From: Peribolospora baueri
Taxonomy: Eukaryota > Basidiomycota > Peribolosporomycetes > Peribolosporales > Peribolosporaceae
Length of the DNA stretch: 64,000 nt
NCBI GenBank assembly: GCA_029717555.1
Contig: JAMDHS010000009.1
Coordinates: forward strand, 1 to 64,000
Direction: 5' to 3'
Positions 35,725-46,222 of this stretch are shown here, piece after piece (the first letter of the stretch is position 1; every line of letters begins with the position of its first letter). The translations under genes and the position numbers were made by a program. Below the pieces are notes generated by a model. It was not told the origin of the DNA. It worked only from the letters and a program-made list of their open reading frames with translations, and did no database searches.

Positions 35725-38700
35725 ATGTCCAACCCCACGACGTCGCTCGACGACAAGCCGCTGGGCACCAGCTCCCCAGCACACCGACCGGTGGCCGTCG
35801 ACGACAAGGACAAGGACAACACGACCGACGCTAGCGACATTAGCGATGACGAGTTTGCCGACGCTGTTGGTGCCGCCGGGTCGAGCGACGTTGTGCACGC
35901 CGGACTAGAGACGGAGACGGGAGAGGGAGAGATGGGCGGTCCGTCGACGTCGGTGTCCCGGTCAAAGCCCTCTGCTGGCACAGAGGAAGCGGTGGAAGCG
36001 GGCGAAGGCGAAGGCGAGGATGAAGAGGAGGAGGAGGGTCCGAAGACGATGGACGTTGGTCCTCCGCCTCTCACCCATAACGTCCATTCCGCATCTTCGC
36101 TTTCGACTATCACAGCCGACGAACGCGACGGCGAGCATTCACCACATCACCACGCTCCACCACACACCCGCTCCTCCCCCGACAGCTCTTTGAACATAAC
36201 AACGGAGGGTGACGAGGCGTCGACGGCCTCACACCAACAACCCTCTGCTGGCTCTATGCGATCGCTCGAGCCGCCAGACCCCGCCGGCGGTGAGGACACG
36301 CCCAAGTCAACTAAGTCAACTTCGGAACGTTTGTCCGCCGACTCGTCCGACTCGGACAGGACCGCTGGTAGTCCCCTTTTCGAGCACGCGCATGATGCGG
36401 AGCTCTCGGGCTCCATGGCGTCCTCTGCTTCCGTCGATCCGCAAAGTAGCTCGCCCGTTAAGCCTGCTGCTGCCCAATCCGACGATCCGGCGCGCGAACT
36501 TGGCGGGCACGATCTGGTGACGGCGACGGCGACGGCGGGGACGACGGCGACAGCGACGACGGAAGGGATGCAAGCCCTGTTCGAAGGAGGCCTGTTCAAA
36601 AGATCGGGACGTCACGCTGGCTCGGTCGACCTGTCCCGTCGCTCGTTTGGGTCAGCAGAGGGCACGACAGCGGACACGTCTCGAAGAGATTCACAGCCCG
36701 CACCAGAGCAAGGCGCGAAAGATGCGTCGCTGGACGAGATCGACCTCAGCCGGATTTCTCTCCACGACCGCTCCAACGGTTCTCGCCCCGCCTCGCTCGT
36801 CGCTCTCCCTCCCTCTCCCTCCAAACGACAAAATATCAGCATTCCCGAGCCCAATACAGCTTCTGCCTCCACCTCGCCGATGCGCGACTCCGAGTCATCA
36901 GATCCCCGGTCTTCGGCGGCGGTGAGCGTGGACACCAACCAACGCTTCAGCGCCGCATCCTCCAGCTTCCGACACTCGGTCGCAGGGACCAATCATTTCT
37001 CCACTGTCTCCCTTTCTTCTCTCCCTCCCAGCGCCTCCGTCAGCAACGGCCCTTCGCCCGCGCCGGATGCGACTTCCTTCCGCACATCCACCTCGAAGCG
37101 CAAGACGCTCGCCGCTCTCGCCGGTGCCGACCAACAAGCTCTCCGAGGGACATCGGTGGGCAGCGGCTCCAGTTCTACCGGCGGCGACTATGGCTTTTTG
37201 CTCGCTCGATTGGAGAACCAGAACGCTCAGCTTAGTGGGGACCCCAAGGCGCAGAGGAGTAGCGTGGATGGCTTGGACAAGATTAAGAAGAGCTTTGACC
37301 GGTTGCACCGCGAGGCGGAGGAGGAGGGGGAGGGGGAGGAGGAGATCGATTGGGGTGAGTTTCGACCCGGGGGGGGACCCTTCATGAGTGTGTCGCTAGA
37401 CGTACTTAAACGATTTTTCTGTGCACCTGGACGCTTAACCGCAAAGACTTCTGGGGGTCCGTGGTATCAAGTGAGTTCCTCTCCTCCAAGTAGTTATCGG
37501 TCGAGATCCGAGGCCTGAAATATCATCGTCGTCCTTCTCCTTGCCGAGCACAGATTATGGAGAAGTCGCCCAAGCACAGCCGAGCAAACTCGCCAAATCG
37601 ATCCAGAACGGTATTCCGGCCGCTCTTCGAGGCATGCTTTGGCAGCTCATGAGTTCGAGCAAGGACGAGGAACTAGAACTGATCTATGCTTGTGCGTCAT
37701 TCTTTTTTTTTTTACTCTGTGCCTATCCCTTTGACCGAGCGAAACTCGTACTCTGTCGTGGCTCACTTTCACTTGGAATATCGTCGGACGCAGATTATCT
37801 CAAGGAGACGAGTCCTCACGAAAAGGCCATCAGGCGAGACCTTTCGCGTACGTTTCCCGACCAGACGTTTTTCCAAGAAGGCAAGGGTGCGGGCCAGGAA
37901 GAGCTCTTTAACGTCGTCAAAGCGTATTCATTATACGATTCGTGAGCGAGATTTGACCAGGCCCATTCACTCTGCGAGATGCCTCCCGTCGCTCATCTGT
38001 TTTGCCCCTTTTGTCGGTCTCCTCAGCGAATGCGGCTACATGCAGGGCATCGCGTTCATTGCTGGCCCCCTCTTGCTGAATGTGAGAGTGGTTTACGATA
38101 CTAGTCCACGCTCCCGCTCCTCGTCTCGTGCCCGTTCACTAAACAGCTCGTTTTGCCCCGTCTGTCTACAGATGCCTTCGGAAGAAGCGTTTTGCGTGCT
38201 CGTGCGACTGATGAAGTCGTACGACCTTCGTGGGCACTTTATCCCAGACATGCCAACGCTCCAGCTGCGATTGTTCCAGTTCGATCGGCTGCTCGAAGAC
38301 CTTTTACCCTTGTTATATAAGCATCTCACTCGAAAAGGTGTCAAGAGCTCCATGTACGCCAGCCAGTGGCTCATGACGAGTGAGTATCTGGCCGTGGCGA
38401 TCCGTGGATTTGGGATCTCCGCTCCCGTCGTCGCTCACCAGCATGTCTTGTTTATTTTACGCCTTTGCTGCAGTGTTCTCGTATCGGTTCCCTCTCGAGC
38501 TCGTATATCGCATCTTCGACATCGTCTTCGCCGAGGGCATCGAAGCTATCCTTCGATTCGGCATAGCTCTGATGAAAAAGAACGAAGAGAGGCTGCTTGA
38601 CCTCGACTTTGACGACCTCGTCGTTTTTCTCAAGGGCAATCTTTTCGACTGCTACAAGGTATATATATATACGGACCGATCGTCGTTTCGTTTGCGTATG

Positions 38701-39253
38701 GCGCGATCGGCCTCCTCAACCCCTCTTTCGTTCTCCCCTTTCTCACCACTTTTCAGTCGGCTTCTTCTCGATCGAGCACCGCCGCGTCTTCCGCCACCTC
38801 GAGCCACGCTAGCGACGAGGCGACGCCCGCCTATCGAGCGGGCGCTTTCGTCCGCGACGCCTACGCCGTCCGGATCACGCCCTTCGTGTTGGATCAGTAC
38901 GCGACCGAGTTTGACGAGGCGTGTCGGGCGCGCAACGCTCACGTCCGCGAGCTCGAAGGCCTTCGCCTCGTCAACCGCGCTTTGGCGGAAAAAGTCAAGG
39001 AGTTGGAGACCAGTCTCGCCCAGCTCAACACAGAGCATTGCGATCTGGTCAAAAGTTTGGTCATGGCAAAGTTGGAGAAGGAAGAGATTGAGGAGCAGGT
39101 ACGTGCACTTTGCCGCCATTCCGTCCGACGTCGCGTTTGGTCGGAGATTTGTCCGCTGACAGGGACTCGCTTTTCCCGCTCGCTCTTCGTCCACAGTTGG
39201 TCAAGTATAAGCTCATGTATGCCGAGCTTTTCCTTTCCTCTTCCTCTGGCTAG
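35725..39253 (+). CDS. GYP5: TBC-domain Rab GTPase-activating protein Gyp5
   Basis: Gyp5/EVI5-type proteins accelerate GTP hydrolysis by Rab GTPases such as Ypt1 and Sec4. Nine exons (35725-37354, 37447-37470, 37554-37691, 37794-37941, 38027-38081, 38172-38379, 38474-38658, 38757-39098, 39197-39253) give 928 residues. Residues 1-540 are disordered, acidic and Ser/Thr-rich. The TBC domain starts at about 555 (IQNGIPAALRGMLWQLM). It keeps both catalytic fingers, IRRDLSRTFPD (Arg) and CGYMQG (Gln), followed by ASQWLMTMFSYRFPLELVYRIFD. A coiled coil (RELEGLRLVNRALAEKVKEL) and a short tail end the protein. One exon is only 24 bases (DFWGSVVS). The C-terminal coiled coil supports Gyp5/EVI5 over other TBC groups. 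Confidence 0.92.
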
Positions 39254-39403
39254 AGCGATGAGAGATGATATATAGTCACATCAGGCGATCGGGAGCCTCA
39301 CTTTGTCGCTAGTCCGAGCCAGCCGATCGCGGGGCGGCACCAGCGGTGCCAGGAATACATCATCCTCCTTTCCTCTCCTCCCCTCTAGTCGTGGTCTCCC
39401 AAC

Positions 39404-40018
39404 CTATCCCGCTCGTCGCCCCGCACGTCCGGGGCGACGACGAGAGTGGCCGCCGGTGCTCGTCTGCCCGCCCTCGTTGCCGTTTTTCCCTCCTCTCCCA
39501 CCATCGCCGCCTTTGCCTCCGTTACCGCCGATCGCGATGGTGTCACCGCTCAGAACGTTGACACTGTGAGGGCCGGACGAGTTGTTGGCATGCGCTACGT
39601 TGTGGCCCATCGCTCCGCCGCCTCCCCCTCCTCCACCGGCGAGTTGGGCGGCCTTGGCATTCGACGCGTCGTTGCCTTGGTCGTTCGCGTTGCCGTCGTC
39701 GACGGCCTGCTGGTTGCCCTTGCCCGCGAAGCCGGCTTGCTCGGCATGGTGCGCGCGAGCCAGGTCGTCATCGAAAGGGGGCCGAGGAGAGTGACCGTGG
39801 TGGGAATAATAGCCGTGCTGATGAGAGGAGGAGCCGCCGTTGCCGTAAAGGATCTCGTGAACGACCTTGTCGCTGCGCTCGAACACGGCCAATGCCAATG
39901 CCTCCTCTGACGCCCGAACGTGGGCTACGGGTCGGCTGAGGACGATGGGAAGAGGGGCAGACGAGACGGAAGCGATGAGGACAATGGCAAGCAGCAGCAC
40001 GGCACAGTGCGCATTCAT
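39404..40018 (-). CDS. Secreted Gly/His/Asn-rich protein
   Basis: This is a single-exon frame of 204 residues from the ATG at 40018. That start gives a classic signal peptide (MNAHCAVLLLAIVLIASVSS then APLP); an upstream ATG at 40066 would add a basic leader and spoil it. After cleavage the protein is His-rich (GYYSHHGHS), then Asn/Ala-rich, then dominated by glycine runs and GGxGGKGGDGG repeats with a basic end. One Asn-glycosylation site (NNSS) is visible. There are no cysteines after the signal, so it is not a typical disulfide-stabilised effector. It could be a cell-surface or matrix protein; I do not recognise a family. It is convergent with GYP5. Confidence 0.7.
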   Translation of the reverse strand: MNAHCAVLLLAIVLIASVSSAPLPIVLSRPVAHVRASEEALALAVFERSDKVVHEILYGNGGSSSHQHGYYSHHGHSPRPPFDDDLARAHHAEQAGFAGKGNQQAVDDGNANDQGNDASNAKAAQLAGGGGGGGGAMGHNVAHANNSSGPHSVNVLSGDTIAIGGNGGKGGDGGRGGKNGNEGGQTSTGGHSRRRPGRAGRRAG

Positions 40019-40398
40019 CTTGGCTTGACGACAGGCGCGGCGATTGGTGCGGCGAATGCTAGACATCGCAGCGGGGCAACGATAGAAGCGAACGGGGGTG
40101 ACCCGTGGAGACGTGAAATGGATGGCTCTGCGGAACGATGGTCGTGAGGAATCGTCGGTCGTCAGTTGTCGTGCTTGTCGTTACTGGTTGGGGGCCTAGA
40201 GGCGGTAGGCGGTCTTGGTGCTGATTGATCGAGGTGGCGGAGAGAGGGAGAAAAAAAAAACGAGCTGCCCACACTGGCGCGTCTGGTCACAAATTCGTCG
40301 CGACGCACAGTCGCGATGGTCTTCGATGGCGCGCCGAAATCGGTAGGGGTACCTTGCAGCGTCTCACGAACGGGTGGTATTATACAAGAAAAATACGC
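40019..40398. other. Short intergenic region upstream of the secreted protein
   Basis: This is the promoter of the Gly-rich protein and the 3' flank of otubain, both on the minus strand. It includes an A10 run near 40,251-40,260. No gene is seen. Confidence 0.45.
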
Positions 40399-41681
40399 TC
40401 ACTTGGCGAGCAGATCATAGTGCTGACGGTGGGCGGGGTAAAGGTGACAAAGGCAGTCAGACGGCTTCCAGTCACTAAAACAGAAAACGCGCGCATACAC
40501 TCACACCTGGACGGAACAGCGCAGTTCCGAGATTCAGCATCTCCCCGTCCGCCGGCTTGGAAATGGCGACGACAGAGGGTGATCAGCGTGGAGATCTCGA
40601 GGAATGTAGGGGGAGGGCTCAACTCGTGCTCGGCCTCACCTCGAACTGGACGATATCAACGATTTCGCCGGGCGCAGCGGACAGGTACGCGACGGATAGG
40701 CCGCACTTCATGGCTCTGGTCAGCGCGGTGATCTGCAGATGGTCCGCCTCCCTGCCCACCGCCTCCACCTGAGAGGAGCAAAAGTCCTCCATGCCTTGCA
40801 CGCTTCCCGGAAGCTCGTCGAGGGCGAAGAGAAAAGGCGTATACTCGTCCGAGTGGGCTCGGAGAAAGGCTGAGGTGACAAGGCGAAGGAAGACGACGAT
40901 GGAATTGGACGTTTCCGGGTTATTGAATGCCTTGAGGAGAAAATCGTTGTCCAGAGAAGAACCGGACGGGAAGAAGATGAGGTTGCGAAGCTCGTCGTAA
41001 AAGTCTTCATACACCATCTTGTCGAAGCCGGCTTGTTGAAGCAACCTGTGTGATGAGATGAGCGGCCGAACGGGTTTCGGCATGAGAGCGTCAAGATTGC
41101 GGAGGCTGTCGACAAAAAAGGGGGCGGTGCTCACGGGAAGGTGTCCTCAAGGTGCGTTCGAGCGGCCTGGACGACGTCTGGAGAGTTGGCTAGCATGAGC
41201 GCCTGGACGTATGCAAAGGCGAACGCCCTGTGTCACGTCGACGAAGGTCAGTGAAACGGTCAACAAGTCCGGCCCTGGACGCCATCTCGCCCTCCGAAGG
41301 AAGGCTCACCTGTAGAAGCAGTCCCCATCTCCCCGGAGCCGCCGAAGTCCACGAAACTGGCCGTACTTCTCGAGCCAGGCGACCTTGTTCACGAAAAGCG
41401 AGTTTTCGTATTCGGCCTGCAGGCTCGAGATGGGTTCGACTTCGCTCACGAGCGGCTTTGTATCATGGTGGCGAAGGAGAGCCGAGAAGGGTCCTATGAG
41501 TGAGCGTGAGCAAGAGGAGCGCGTACGAAGAAAAGACGTTAATCGGACTCACCGTCGACAGGGCATGCTCGTCCTTGACCTTCTGCGCGAGCTCCATGCG
41601 CTGCTGGTCCGTGAGGTCGCTCAGCTTGGTGTTCTCGTCGACGTCGACGTTGGCCGTCGGAGGAGTAGCCCCTGCGGACAT
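40399..41681 (-). CDS. OTUB1: Otubain-type ubiquitin thioesterase
   Basis: Otubains cleave (mainly Lys48-linked) ubiquitin chains. Six exons (41681-41553, 41455-41310, 41227-41135, 41045-40640, 40555-40505, 40422-40399) give 282 residues, about the size of human OTUB1. Seen are PLVSEVEPISSLQAEYENS, the catalytic GDGDCFYRAFAF (Asp and Cys), GFDKMVYEDFYDELRNL, LRLVTSAFLRAHSDEY and GEIVDIVQFE, with the catalytic-His end RPGHYDLLAK. The catalytic His is the first codon of a 24-base last exon. Its stop TGA overlaps a GTGAGC that looks like a donor. Acceptor 2 (ACAAAG) was chosen because it restores the family alignment. Confidence 0.92.
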
Positions 41682-42367
41682 GGTTTCACAGCAGAGATGG
41701 GGCAGATGACGGGACGTGGGAAGGTAAAAAGAAAGGGAAGGGTGAGGATGGAAGGGCGATGGGGGAGGAATGAATGAATGTGTTATTCTTCGCCCACGAT
41801 CGACGCCCTTCCTCCCCACACGCACGATCGACGTCCACGCCTGGACGACCACGTGACCCGAGCGTCGACTGCGGCAACCCCGCGAAACAACTTAAACGCC
41901 GGGGAGTGTCGCGAGTGAGTAGCTGAACGGAAGCGAGTCGTTCGCAACGGGAAAAGAGAGAAAGAGCTGGATCGATTGGTGGTGATCCTCCAGGGGTGCT
42001 CTGACTCCCTGTTCTTATATAGTGTACATGGAATAAGGCTCAGGGGATGGGTAGCAATGAGAAGTAATGGGAAACGAATCACGTTCGCCAGCGTAAGCGG
42101 GTGTGTGAACAATGAGGAATACAACGGGGCGTATGTATGCCATAACAAGGGAGAGAGACAGAGAGAGATGGCAAGATCGTTCCAATTCATGAGATTGCAA
42201 GAAAGCCGCCGTAAACCGATCCTAGTCATGTCATCGCCTTTGCAGGGACGAAAGAAAAATGGAAGGACCTAAAGGTAAGAGGCGGGGGGGAATATGTACG
42301 TGTCGTGTCTGTTTGCGGCCGGCTAGCCATGTCCGCATCCGGTACATCTCTCGATTTTGGTTTCATA
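41682..42367. promoter_or_regulatory. Otubain promoter / CDC6 3' flank
   Basis: CACGTG followed by AC lies at 41850-41855, 169 bases before the otubain ATG. A GA-rich run occurs near 42,150. No gene was found; the open frames here have random composition. Confidence 0.45.
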
Positions 42368-45300
42368 TCATGTGGAAAGAAGGGAAACGTCTGCTGCGCC
42401 CTCCTTCCTCGCCTCCCTCGCCTCCGCCCTCTTCCTACACTCCCTCTCCATCCGATCCGTCTCGCGCGACCACATTCTCGTCATCACGTCCACCACCGCC
42501 CTGCTCGCCGTGTCTCCGGCGCCGCTCCCGCTGGCCGCGGAGACCGAGGTGAGGCCCTTCACAACGTCCTCCTCGACCACGTCGAGGCGCACCGCCCGGT
42601 CGCCGCCAGCGGCCGACAGCTTCTTCTTGGACGGAGAAGAGGATGAGGTGGCGGATAGACGGGATTTGCTGGGAGAGACCAACGTGCCTCCGCCGGACGC
42701 CGCGGAGGCGGCGGCGGAAAGGGCCGAGGTGCGCACCACCGCATTGACTTCGAGCAGGTTGAGCACGTCAAGGAACTCGGTCGACTCAAGCGGCTCGAAT
42801 GCGCCGTCGTTCCTCAGCAGCCCTTCGTACGTCCTCTGCACCACGGACACGCTCACTAGTTCGATCGATGCGTCGCCGCCCGCCGTCGTCTTGCCCTTGC
42901 CCTTGCCGTTGGCCGCCGCCGCCGCCGACGGTTCGGCGCCGAGAGAGGGCAACCCGGCGAGGGCGCGACGACGGGCGACGAGGAGGGCGAGGAGAACAAG
43001 CTTGGGCTGGAGGTGGAGGCCGCGCACCTTGGCGAGGTTGGGCGATCCGAGGACGGAGCTTAGGACCTTGAGAATGTGCGCCGGGCTCACCTTGGGCGCG
43101 CTGGCGGGAGTGAGGTGAGCGAGGGCGGTCGCCGTCGCCGTCGGCATGACGTTCGCGCTCGTCTGCGATCCGCACGTCGTCGTCGTCTTGCGCGTCGGGG
43201 TAGTGAAGGGAACGGGAGCGGTGGGGTGAAGGGGAACGCTCGCCTTTTTCCGCTGCTCCATCTCCACCAGCTCGATGGCGAGGCGCGCGGCGTCGAGAGC
43301 CTTGCGCAAGTCGCCCGACGCCGCAGCCACCTTCCTCGCGCACAGCTCCAGGGCTGGAGCGGAGAAGATGGGCGGCAGTGACTGGACGGAGGCAGCGGTG
43401 GACTGGGGCTGGGGCTGGGCGGCGCCAACTTGGATCGGCGGCGTCGTCGCTGCCGGCTCGTCGTACCTCTCTCTGAGACCGGCGAGGCGAGCTCTGACGA
43501 CGGCGGTGATGTCCTTGCTCTCGAACGGACCAAAGTGGAGCAGTAGAGGCTGGACGCCCTTGGCGGCGAGCAGAGGAAGAAAGCGTGAGGTGAGGTCGAG
43601 CGCGTTTGCGATGCCGATGAGGGAGAAGCCGGGGAAGGACGCGCCGGAGGCATAAGAGAAGAGACGGTAGAGGACGTTCTGGTGGGCGCGACAGCGAACG
43701 AGGTGGTCGATCTCGTCGAGGATCACGAGGCGTCTCTTGGCCTTAGCGCCGCCAGCATCCTCGTGCAAGGCTTCCTCGAGACGTCTCTCTTCGGTGCCCG
43801 GGGCGACGTCGGTGACGCCCATACGGGCCAGGAGGGCGCCGAGGACGTCTCGCGGGTGCGAGAAGGACATGCAATTGAACATCACCGCCTCGACGTCGAC
43901 GCCGGTGAACGTCGCGGTGGGGAGGAGCTTGGCGAGGACGTCGCGCACCAACGCCGTCTTTCCGGTGCCGGGCGAGCCTGAGATGTACAAGCACCTCTGC
44001 TGGGCGACCGGAGCGGCGGCGAGAAGGCGCGAACGGATAAAATCCTCCACCTCGGCCCGCTCCGTCTCGCGACCGACGATCTCCAACTGATGAGAATGAG
44101 GACCGGGCGCTTCGTCGTCGGTCTGCGACGCGTATCGAAGGAGGGCTCGAGCGTGAGCGTACACGTTGGGAAACTGAAGCTCAGTGTCCTTCTTGTCGGC
44201 CTCGGCCTCCACGACGTCGATGTCGGTCGCCGCCGGAGAGGTCTCGCGGCTGCGTTGGCTGGTGACGTCAAAGAGACTGGATAAGTCGGATGACGCCATA
44301 GAAGACGAGGCGGAAGACGAGACAGACACGGACGGAGCGGGAGACAGGCGATGATGGCTCGAGGCGGCGGCGGTGCGGATGCGCATCCTCGACATCGGGG
44401 TCGTCGGCGGAGGGGCTAGTTCGTCGGCGGCCAGCATGGCGTCTTCGTCGATGGGCACGGTGACGGACGGGGAGCGCGACGCTGGGGACGCGAGACTTCT
44501 TCGGACGGAAATCCTCTTCGACGGCGTCCTCGGCGGTTCTGAAGAAAAGAAGATGGAAAGGCGGGCGTGGTGAATGGAATGAAATGGACGTGTGCGATGG
44601 CGCGGGCGTTGCTCACGGCGACGACACTCACCTTCAGTGGCAGCCGACCTCTTGTTCGGTCCTCGTCGAGAGGGAGACGCGACGGTGTCCATCGCCGCCG
44701 ACACGCTCCTCGTCCTCCGCATTCCGACTTGCGAGGCGGCGGAGCGGGCGTCGCTGTCGTGCGACGGCGGAGGGTCGTCGGTCATGCCGGCGTCGGAGCG
44801 GCGGGAGCGTAAGGAATACCTCCTTTCCATGGCGGCGGTGGGGCGTCCGGTCGAAGAGCGTCGACTGGCGCGTCGAGCGGCGACTGGAGAAGAGTCGTCG
44901 AGGGAGGCGGTCGCGGAGGACGCATTGACGTTGCGGAAAGGAGGCACGTTTTCCTTGTTGCTGTCGTCGTGGCGATCGTCGGCGGGGCCTTCGCGGTCCT
45001 CCTCACTCTCTTCGCCGCCTCCCTTGCCCGACGAGCTGACTCGAAAGGTGATGGACGCGGAGGCGAGAGAAGGCGCGGGGGAGGGTGCGCGCGAAGCGCT
45101 CGAGACGGGGCAGGAAGCCGAGGCGGAACGCGTCCTGATCTCGCTCCTCGGGGGTATCGCCTCGGCAACCGCGGAGGAGGACGAGGATGAAGGGAGGGGC
45201 GAGATGGGACGAGGAGCATTATCGCACGAGGCGGCGGCGCACTGGCCTGGCGGTGTTCGATGCGGTTCTTCAGAGGCGGCGGCGGCGGCAGCAGCGGCGG

Positions 45301-45394
45301 CGATGCGAGAGGAAGAACGCTTGACGGGCGACGTCCTGGACGCGGCTGGGAACTGGGAAGGCGAATTACGCTTGCCCAAGACGGCGGACGACAT
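42368..45394 (-). CDS. CDC6: Cell division control protein 6 (Cdc6/Cdc18), AAA+ licensing factor
   Basis: Cdc6 binds ORC at origins and loads the MCM helicase in G1. Exons 45394-44632 and 44538-42368 give 977 residues. The N-terminal 440 residues are basic, Ser/Pro-rich and disordered with many SP/TP sites, as expected for a CDK target. The AAA+ core shows LEIVGRETERAEVEDFI, Walker A GSPGTGKTA (about residue 441), Walker B LVILDEIDHLV, sensor-1 SLIGIANALDLTSRF and sensor-2 SGDLRKALDAARLAIEL. A winged-helix region follows (LHLQPKLVLLALLVARR). The intron (44631-44539) is 93 bases and contains no stop, so retention would add 31 residues. Length is greater than the roughly 500-580 of yeast and human proteins because of the long N-terminus. 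Confidence 0.93.
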   Translation of the reverse strand: MSSAVLGKRNSPSQFPAASRTSPVKRSSSRIAAAAAAAAASEEPHRTPPGQCAAASCDNAPRPISPLPSSSSSSAVAEAIPPRSEIRTRSASASCPVSSASRAPSPAPSLASASITFRVSSSGKGGGEESEEDREGPADDRHDDSNKENVPPFRNVNASSATASLDDSSPVAARRASRRSSTGRPTAAMERRYSLRSRRSDAGMTDDPPPSHDSDARSAASQVGMRRTRSVSAAMDTVASPSRRGPNKRSAATEGECRRREQRPRHRTRPFHSIHHARLSIFFSSEPPRTPSKRISVRRSLASPASRSPSVTVPIDEDAMLAADELAPPPTTPMSRMRIRTAAASSHHRLSPAPSVSVSSSASSSMASSDLSSLFDVTSQRSRETSPAATDIDVVEAEADKKDTELQFPNVYAHARALLRYASQTDDEAPGPHSHQLEIVGRETERAEVEDFIRSRLLAAAPVAQQRCLYISGSPGTGKTALVRDVLAKLLPTATFTGVDVEAVMFNCMSFSHPRDVLGALLARMGVTDVAPGTEERRLEEALHEDAGGAKAKRRLVILDEIDHLVRCRAHQNVLYRLFSYASGASFPGFSLIGIANALDLTSRFLPLLAAKGVQPLLLHFGPFESKDITAVVRARLAGLRERYDEPAATTPPIQVGAAQPQPQSTAASVQSLPPIFSAPALELCARKVAAASGDLRKALDAARLAIELVEMEQRKKASVPLHPTAPVPFTTPTRKTTTTCGSQTSANVMPTATATALAHLTPASAPKVSPAHILKVLSSVLGSPNLAKVRGLHLQPKLVLLALLVARRRALAGLPSLGAEPSAAAAANGKGKGKTTAGGDASIELVSVSVVQRTYEGLLRNDGAFEPLESTEFLDVLNLLEVNAVVRTSALSAAASAASGGGTLVSPSKSRLSATSSSSPSKKKLSAAGGDRAVRLDVVEEDVVKGLTSVSAASGSGAGDTASRAVVDVMTRMWSRETDRMERECRKRAEAREARKEGAADVSLLST

Positions 45395-46222
45395 GATGTG
45401 CAGAATCGAGGCGAGTTGAGGCGAGCCGAGACGAGCCGTCTAGTCGAGCCTTTAGTCGAGCCTGGAGGAGAGGGGAAGGAGGGGCGAGGAGGAGGCGAAG
45501 TGGATGGGGGAGGGTGAGGACGACGTGAAGGGAGTGAAGATAGGATCGTAGAGGGAACGATGGGACAAGAAGTATCAAGGAAGGGACGACACGGAGGGGA
45601 GGGAGAAGGAGGAGGCAGGAGGAGGAGGGGCGGAGAGGAATGCCGGATAGAGCCTGGCTCGACAATGGCCTCTTTTTAAATGGGCGCGGGGCGTCGAGAC
45701 GCGCACCGCGCAAATGATCGCGTACGCGGTGCAGTAACGCGGTAACCCTATGAGGTCGGCCGGTCACGCTCGCGGTCACGCGTGGGTGGGTGACTGCTAA
45801 GGAGACGGTCAGGCAGGCAAGCGGGCGAACAGACAAACAGAAAGAAAGGCAGACAGGTATCCCATTCATCATCAAAGCTCCTCGTCATAATAAAGACCGA
45901 GCGATGTATAGCGTGCAGCAAGAAGGGAGGGAGGGAGGACGGAGGACGAAAAGGAGGAGCACAGTACAAATACCAAAGAGAGCGAAGCGAAGCCAAGGCC
46001 GAGGCCGAGGGCCGAGCGGGAAAAAAGAAGAAAAGTCAGTCGAATCGAGTCGAGTTCGAGGTGGTACAAACGAAGGGCGCGAAGGACAAGGCGAAGGAAG
46101 GCGAAGAAGAAAAAGAAGAACGAAGGCGTAACGGGTCGTGAGAGCAGGAAGGATGAGAGGGACGAAGTAGGGGCGGGCGAACGGCATCTTGTCTCTTCGA
46201 CGGTCTACCACGTCGGACTGGC
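45395..46222. promoter_or_regulatory. CDC6: CDC6 upstream region with ACGCG (MCB-like) cluster
   Basis: On the CDC6 strand the first 250 bases are strongly pyrimidine-rich, a common fungal promoter feature, and TTTAAA occurs at about 45,675. Further upstream, ACGCG cores lie at 45699, 45724, 45737 and 45778, the last being a full ACGCGT (45778-45783). This is the MluI cell-cycle box bound by MBF in yeasts, where cdc18/CDC6 is a known target. The right half is MGM1 3' flank. No gene is visible. Confidence 0.55.

Noticed and set aside
44592-45419. A 275-residue + strand frame
   Set aside because: It is antisense to the CDC6 N-terminus and arises from GC-rich codon bias; no protein-like pattern.
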